A model generated the notes under the pieces. That model was not told the DNA's origin. It saw only the letters and a list, made by a program, of their open reading frames with translations, and did no database searches. From the NCBI GenBank assembly GCA_036898135.1, contig CM072516.1:58104176-58168175 (forward strand): a DNA stretch of 64,000 bases. Direction: 5' to 3'. Each line of letters begins with the position of its first letter. Position 1 is the first letter of the stretch. The position numbers were made by a program, and so were the translations under genes. Origin of the DNA: Oncomelania hupensis (Eukaryota; Mollusca; Gastropoda; Littorinimorpha; Pomatiopsidae). Below are positions 57,524 through 64,000 of this stretch, piece after piece.

Positions 57524-57588
<65 letters not shown>

Positions 57589-57786
57589 GTGAGATGAGTG
57601 AAATTATGAGGGGAAATAATTATGTAATTTGTGTTAAAGAAGGTTAACAACATCTGAATGATAGATCAGTCTTGCAGGTAGGACTATGAGACCCATTCTT
57701 ATCGCCTCTAATGATCGGCGGGGTCCCACTATTATAAAATAGTTTTTTTTGCAGCTGTCTGTATTAGTGTTCTTATTTCTTCCACT

Positions 57787-58665
57787 CAGGCCTGCGTCTC
57801 TGAGCTTAAGGTTTGGATGACGCAGAACAAGCTCAAACTTAACGAGGATAAAACTGAACTTATCATCATTGCTCCTCAAAAAATCTTTTCATCTTCTTCC
57901 TCACCTTGTTCTGTTTCACTCTGCGACACCGACATTTCTCTATCAACTTCTGTCCGCAATCTCGGCGTCACCATTGACCAAACCCTCTCTTTTCAGATGC
58001 ATGTAGCTAATATTTGTAAAACCTGCTTCTACGAAATTCGTAGAATCTCATCCATCCGTCATTTACTTACTGAAGATTCAACCAAGACTCTTCTGTGTGC
58101 CTTCGTACTGTCTCGTTTAGATTACTGCAATGCTATTCTTTCAGGCTGCCCTAACTATCTTATTTCTAAGCTCCAAAGGGTCCAGAACCATGCTGCTAGG
58201 CTTGTCTTTCGCTCTTCTAAATTTGACCACATCTCCCCTCTCCTACACTCTCTCCACTGGCTTCCTGTTCAATAGATAATTTCTCACAAGACTGCCACAC
58301 TCTGCTATAAGTCCCTTGATGCTTCTGGCCCACAATATATATCTGACCTACTCCATCTCTACACCCCATCCCGTCAGCTTCGCTCTTCTGCAGACTCTCG
58401 TATCTTTACGATCCCCACTGTCAGGACAAAAACTTTTGGCCAAAGGTCTTTCTCTTATCAAGCCCCTGTTACCTGGAACCAGCTCCCCCACTTCATCCGT
58501 CATTCACCCTCCATGCCAACCTTCAAAAAACATCTCAAAATTATTTATTTCCATCATAGTCTTTAATTTTGATTGTCTTTGAGTATGTTTGGTGTGCTTA
58601 GCTTCTCGCAGTGACTAATTTAATTGATTTTTTGTTTCCTTTATTATAGAAGTGACTATGTGTGC

Positions 58666-58708
<43 letters not shown>

Positions 58709-58855
58709 TGTGTGTGTGTGTGTGTTTTGCAGAAGGTGGTTATCAGTGAAAAAATTATCATCTTTTCTTGTTTTGTATGTTTTCTTTTTGATTAGTTGTA
58801 AATTTTTGACTTTGTAAACGCCTAGGGCTTTGTTTAGATTAGGCGTCAATAGCCA

Positions 58856-58857
<2 letters not shown>
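57787..58857 (+). mobile_element. CR1/L2-like LINE, 3' end with (CTA)n tail
   Basis: The + strand reads KLNEDKTELIII, NLGVTIDQTLSF, LSRLDYCNAILSG, KLQRVQNHAARLV, LHWLPVQ, then stop and frameshift, FGQRSFSYQAPVTWNQLP and FKKHLK. This is the RT C-terminal order of CR1/L2-type LINEs. A 3' UTR with a GT repeat follows, ending AGGCGTCAATAGCCATA and a (CTA)n tract. Confidence 0.88.

Positions 58858-58947
<90 letters not shown>
58662..58947. repeat. (GT)n and (CTA)n microsatellites
   Basis: GT repeats are at 58662-58724 inside the LINE 3' UTR and CTA repeats at 58857-58947 at its 3' end. Confidence 0.95.
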
Positions 58948-59217
58948 AGCTAGTGAGAAATGGGACATAACTCGTGGTGAAATTTTCTCCAACGTTATAA
59001 TTTCGACTGAAATGGATTGTGTCCCCTTGGCCACTCACTACTTCATATTGGACTTCTAGAATGATGACCTGTTTGTTTAATATCAAAACAATGAAAATAA
59101 ATAAATTAGGTAATCAAAACTAGAGAAATAAACAAATAAATAAATAAGTTAATAATAAGTTAGAACTTCCAACCAGTAATTGTAGTAGTAGAAGTAGTAG
59201 TAGGAGTAGTAGTAGTA

Positions 59218-59310
59218 GATTATTTGGGTGACACATGTTAGCATGTATGTTGGTATAGATCGCGGCTCTTTGAGCCTGATTGATTTGGGGAAAGGCGCGT
59301 ATATAGCATC

Positions 59311-59312
<2 letters not shown>
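59218..59312 (+). repeat. SINE 3' tail fragment ending in (ATT)n
   Basis: GCATGTATGTTGGTATAGATCG..TTTGAGCCTGATTGATTTGGGGAAAGGCGC matches the 3' part of the SINE at 55941 and, inverted, 61437-61530. (ATT)n and (AGT)n tracts follow to 59403. Confidence 0.8.
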
Positions 59313-59403
<91 letters not shown>

Positions 59404-59404
<1 letters not shown>

Positions 59405-59600
59405 TGTTTGTTTGTATATTATAGTCACACGACACTTTCGCATATAGGTGACTACTGGACCGATTTATACTGACACCAGCGGGCCAGTTGTTGGTAAAGG
59501 GGAAAATAATATGATCACACGTTGACCAATCCGGGATTCGAACCAGCGACCTTTCGGTTACTAGCAAGACGCTCTTACCAACTGAGCTACCCGGCCCCTA
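59404..59600 (-). mobile_element. tRNA-derived SINE with (TAC)n tail
   Basis: The minus strand begins GGGGCCGGGTAGCTCAGTTG (A box TAGCTCAGTTGG), then GAGCGTCTTGC and B box GGTTCGAATCC, a tRNA-like head of about 75 nt. The anticodon stem does not pair well, so it is not a working tRNA gene. About 110 nt of body lead into (TAC)n. Confidence 0.82.
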
Positions 59601-59602
59601 CA

Positions 59603-59750
<148 letters not shown>

Positions 59751-60067
59751 AGTAATAATAGTAATACAGTGGAACCTCCGGTATCCGGCTCTCTGGTATA
59801 CGACTCCCTCCGTTATGTGACCTGAAAACTTCTGACGGATTCACTTCCAATAAAAAATGACCTCTGGTATGCGACAACCTCGTTTATGCGACCAGCGACC
59901 GTGTCTTATGCCCTTTATACGACCGTCTTAGGGCAGTTTAAAAGAGATATCAGTTAATTTGCTGTCTGTACCTTTCGTTTTTTCTCTCATGTTAGTGTAC
60001 GCCTGCTGTTGTCTGCTATTTCCGGTTCGCAAATAAGGGACCTTACTCGCCTACACTGGCTGTCAAA

Positions 60068-60301
60068 ATGGCGTCGCACAAGAGGAACGTTTTGAGTTTG
60101 GCAGAGAGAATGAAAGTGATTGAAAGAAGTGAAAATGGGGAGAGTTGTTTGTCTATTGCAAGAAGTTTAGACGTTGGGAAGACCCAAATTCAGCTCATCA
60201 TAAAGGATAAGGAATCTGTGAAACTACGATGGGAGAGTGGAGAAAGTGGCGAAAAGGGAAACATCGAAACTGAGAGCTTCTGCACTGACAGACTTGGATG
60301 A
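60068..60301 (+). pseudogene. Truncated Tigger/jerky-like transposase, HTH domain
   Basis: MASHKRNVLSLAERMKVIER begins a CENP-B/psq-type helix-turn-helix (ERSENGESCLSIARSLDVGK, then QLIIKDKES). About 77 residues remain. The second HTH and the DDE domain are missing after a frameshift near the end. It starts 8 codons before the domain, as in intact relatives. Confidence 0.88.
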
Positions 60302-60411
60302 ACGCGTCTGGCAGTGGTTCGACTGTTTTCTATTTTTGAAGTTGTGAATAAAAGACAAAGCTAAAAATGAAACATGTTTTACAATTTCCTTTGTCAGAGA
60401 ATACATACTGG

Positions 60412-61085
60412 TTGATTGATTGATTTATTGTTGCTTTAGGTCCAGCGGACTCCTCCGAGCCAAATCAGGACCGGACAACCACCGATCCGCATAAAAGATT
60501 TGCTGAAACAACCCTAGTGGGAAAATTGAACGCCCTCCACCGGCCAGTCACTTTACAATAAAGACATCCCACGCGGGGGACGGCTGAGGGTTTACCTCAA
60601 CTACGCGAACCCCCGGTTACAAAAACAAAATAGAATACAACCATCATTACAAATCATCAACGAAACATGTATATAAAATGCCTATATTGCTAAATACTAA
60701 CATCATAGGAAGCCCTAGTGACCACCCAGCAGAAAGCGTCCAACACTCCCAAGCTGATCCAACAGACCTCATACACAAACAAGGAGTCTTGTCCAGGAAG
60801 AGTTTTCAAGAAAAAAGGTAGGTCATTGATCTAGCGAAGAAGAAGATAGTATAGCAGAGTGATAGGACAGAGCAGGAATGGGAAAGAGTATATGAGGAAG
60901 ATAGCAACAGTGGGAATTTAAAGCACTAAATTTCCATAAAGTGGGGATACTATTTATACTGAAACCCCCGGCACTCCAACGGGGGTACTGTTGCCGCAGT
61001 GAATCTGTCATGCCTACAAAGGCAAGACAGATTTTCAACTGGGGCTTTCACTGTTCCCTTTATAGGTTAGAACAATACATACTGG
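60412..61085 (+). repeat. Dispersed repeat family T, copy 5 (nested in Tigger element)
   Basis: It begins with TTGATTGATTGAT and TTGCTTTAGGTCCAGCGGAC, and continues through the family blocks to GAAACCCCCGGCACTCC and CTTTATAGGTTAGAACAAT. It is the most complete copy beside the one at 39260. Confidence 0.82.
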
Positions 61086-61332
61086 TGAGTGTGAAAATTA
61101 TGACTACATACCCCTCCGAGCCTGACCCCCCTCCCCCCTCACCCTACCCCTTGTTTCCGGTATAAGACCACCTCTATTATAAGACCGTTTTTTCTCAGAT
61201 TTTGGACGGTCGTATACCGGAGGTTCCACTGTACTCAGATTAAGTGAGAAAATGTTTGATTTTCTAGAATTTGGTAAAATTTAAGTAGGGGTTTTAATAA
61301 TAATAATGATAATGATGATGATGATTATGATG

Positions 61333-61418
<86 letters not shown>

Positions 61419-61436
61419 AATAAATATATAAATAAA

Positions 61437-61560
61437 TAAATAAATAATGGGTGCTATATAAGCGCTTTTCTCCAAATCACCAATCAGGCTCAAAGAGCGG
61501 CGATCTGTAGCAACATACATGCTAACATGTGTCAGCCACTCTCAAACCTACAATAAACAC
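61437..61560 (-). repeat. SINE 3' tail fragment, inverted
   Basis: GGGTGCTATATAAGCGCTTT and CAGGCTCAAAGAGCGGCGAT complement the tail at 59218. The (AAT)n at 61332-61410 is its terminal microsatellite. Confidence 0.8.
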
Positions 61561-61755
61561 ACATCTATCACTCAAACATGTGGCGTTAGGAGATCGCTAG
61601 AGAAAAGGGAAAGGAAATAGGTGACATTTTTTAAATGAACTTTTTGTTGTTTGACAGTTTAGATTGACTGCATCCAATACCATTATTCATCTGTTAAAAC
61701 TGATACATTGTCAATTGTTGTTTATTGTTCTAAGATCACTTTGGATGAAAATAGA

Positions 61756-61989
<234 letters not shown>

Positions 61990-62039
61990 ACAATAATGGA
62001 TCAATAAACACATTTATACTAAACAATAATATATTTATT

Positions 62040-62940
62040 TTATTTCATCATTCTTAAAAGACGCTTATCCAGCTCAAGAGCTGCTCAAGGCGCTGGCCAT
62101 TAAAGGATCTAACAAGCCGCCTGGACCGTCCACTTGCAGCCTTGGGGCGCATGGTCTGACGCCCACACAACTGAGCACAATCCCAGCCACCGGGTGTGGG
62201 GAAGAAGGGACTTAGTGCATGCTGGGTGTGGTTTTTTAACCGGCACTCACCCTTCTAGGACATGAGCGTCAGGATCTTTACCGGTCCGTACAATGGAATG
62301 CGTGCGTGCACAGACTAGTCCTCGTTTTATACTCTCACCCGAAGTAAGTGTACAGGAATAAGAGGAAGGAGGAGTAAACCCCTAGACAAGTTGCTCTTAA
62401 ATTAATTTAATTATTTGGCCATCAATAAATGAGAGTAGAAGAAAGGGAAAATGAAAGCAGGAAAGCAAAACAGGTCGTATAACATTTGCCATAGCTTTGT
62501 CTTTTATTTACAAAAAAAAGGCTTAATAAGGGTACATTTAACATTATAAATCTGGTATTCTAAAACTACATTAAGAGTTTTAATTCTTTAATTTTAACTA
62601 CAAAAAGTGACGGAAGGACAAAGAACCAAACAATAGTTTCCCAGGTTTTCGCTTCGGGATCTAACGAAAAAACAACTTATCATTTGATGATTTTTGTTGG
62701 GGAGGGTAGATGGAGGGAGGGGGGGGGGAGGAAGTGGGAGGGAAGGAGGTGAGGTGGGATGGGTGAGTTGCTTTTACCTGAAATACAATATGAATTTGGA
62801 ACGCACTGGCAAGAAATGGGACGCAACTCGTGGTGTATAGTTGCCTCCACCCCGAGGTTACAACTATTATAGATTGCTTCCCTTTGACCACTATCCTTTA
62901 ACCTTGAAAGATTCCTAATCGGCTTTTTGACTAAAATATT
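62040..62940. other. No gene recognised; repeat-like sequence
   Basis: GCACTGGCAAGAAATGGGAC..AACTCGTGGTG (62802-62835) repeats a block at 58953-58980, so part of this stretch is another dispersed family. No coding signal is seen. Confidence 0.5.
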
Positions 62941-62945
62941 TATAC

Positions 62946-62950
<5 letters not shown>

Positions 62951-63032
<82 letters not shown>
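62951..63032. repeat. (CT)n microsatellite
   Basis: An uninterrupted run of about 41 CT units is followed by TTTATTTC repeats to about 63120. Confidence 0.98.
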
Positions 63033-63035
<3 letters not shown>

Positions 63036-63179
63036 GTGTTATTATTTTATTTTTTTTATTTCTTTATTTCTTTATTTATTTCTTTATTTATTTCTTTATT
63101 TATTTCTTTATTTATTTTTTTTTGTCTTATCATCTTGATGAATTAAGACAATAAAAATCAACAACAACAATCTAAAGGT

Positions 63180-63660
63180 GTTTTCATGCACAACGTTCTT
63201 TCTGGCAGTGCACCTTCCTATCTTTTTTCTCTGTTAAAAAAACAAACAAAAAACAAACAAATGCCAGATCGTCCACAAAATTAAATGTTCCAATTCCAAG
63301 AATTGATCTCTTCAAAACTAGTCTAGATTTTTCCAGTTCCACTTTGTGGAATAACTTGCCTGAAGATCTCCGCTCTCCAGCATCTATATTTACAGCATTT
63401 AAAACACGTCTCTTAAAACACATCAAAAATGATATACACAATAATTGTTAATGTTGTTGATTGATATTAACAACAATAATTTGATTTCAGTTGTTTGAAA
63501 ATGATTTGATCTAATGATGACTTTGTTTATTTGATATTGTTTCATGATCTGCATGTTATAACCTTGAATTGTATTTAATAGTTATTGTTAAAGCCCCAAG
63601 GGCAAGATGTAAAAAAGCGCATCCAGCGCTTACTCTTTAACCCTTGCAAAATAAAATTGT
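63180..63660 (+). mobile_element. CR1/L2-like LINE 3' end, frameshifted
   Basis: The + strand reads LSGSAPSYLFSLL, a frameshift, then PRIDLFKTSLDFSSSTLWNN, LPEDLRSPASIF and FKTRLLKHIKN before a stop, the C-terminal pattern of CR1/L2 RT. The 3' UTR has CCCCAAGGGCAAGATG and AGCGCATCCAGCGCTTA and ends near AATAAAATTG. Confidence 0.8.
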
Positions 63661-64000
63661 AATCTTATCTTCTCGCTCTCTTCCTCCCTTTCTCTCTTTC
63701 TCCCCCTCTCTCAATGTACCCTATTAGTGCATGGATTTTTCAATTTCATGATCAGTTTTTAGGAATCCAAACTGTAAAACATATAATATGTTTAGGTGCA
63801 ATATTTCTTCTGATAAAAAGTCACGATTTATCACAACCATTCATCTTAATTTTTGACTTCACTTGAATAATGGTAGTAGTTGTAGTAATAGTTGTTGTTG
63901 ACGACGATGATGATGATGGTTCGATTTTCTATTGGTTTCGACAAAGGTGTCGATCGCAAAAGGCAAACTATAAATATAAGCTTTAGGTTTATAAGTCTAC

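Larger units (their letters stand above)
59767..61231 (+). mobile_element. Tigger/pogo-type transposon, non-autonomous
   Basis: The TIRs CAGTGGAACCTCCGGTAT and ATACCGGAGGTTCCACTG are perfect over 18 bp, and TA flanks both ends (59765-59766 and 61232-61233), as in Tc1/mariner-pogo elements. It carries the N-terminal DNA-binding part of the transposase and has dispersed repeat T copy 5 nested inside. Confidence 0.93.

Noticed and set aside
59523..59600. Functional tRNA gene on the minus strand
   Set aside because: A and B boxes are present, but the anticodon stem does not pair and it continues into a SINE body with a microsatellite tail.

Overview
This 64 kb window looks like animal nuclear DNA, most probably from a mollusc or another lophotrochozoan. 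The reasons are GT-AG introns, a conserved animal gene split into many small exons, tRNA-derived SINEs, RTE-like and CR1/L2-like LINEs, many short inverted-repeat DNA transposons and TTAGGG-type telomere-like motifs. No sequence search was possible, so the species is inferred only broadly. Most long ORFs are microsatellites read as protein or strand shadows and are not listed.

Region 1 (1-29 kb, + strand) is one host gene, CSE1L (exportin-2/CAS, the nuclear export receptor that recycles importin-alpha). Twenty-three coding exons join in frame from 1095 to the stop at 26361-26363 and give 857 residues. Only about the first 112 residues of the protein lie upstream of the window. The introns are packed with repeats: several copies of a family rich in AGGTCA nuclear-receptor half-sites, two LINE fragments, and a set of DNA transposons that share CAG...CTG ends and 6-bp target-site duplications. 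One element lies between exon 11 and a decayed partial copy of that exon.

Region 2 (29-34 kb) holds a second host gene on the minus strand, OST4 (36 residues), a tiny membrane subunit of oligosaccharyltransferase. Its start codon sits one base after a splice acceptor. A likely 5' UTR exon and ETS-type promoter motif lie about 3 kb away near 34 kb. Nearby are a transposon with TTA target duplications and a perfect 5 x 35 bp tandem repeat.

Region 3 (34-40 kb) holds two LINE copies in the minus orientation, a poly-T insertion with a 14-bp target duplication, interstitial telomere-like tracts and CA repeats.

Region 4 (40-54.5 kb) holds a hAT-type transposase remnant with a younger transposon nested beside it, then an 8.6 kb LTR retrotransposon on the minus strand. 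The LTR element has nearly identical LTRs, a CTCTG target duplication, gag and protease, but no reverse transcriptase. An RTE-like LINE with an open RT reading frame has inserted into it with a 12-bp target duplication.

Region 5 (54.5-64 kb) is a repeat mosaic: two SINEs, two CR1/L2-like LINE 3' ends, a Tigger/pogo element that carries another dispersed repeat, two large palindromes and many microsatellites. No host gene was recognised there.
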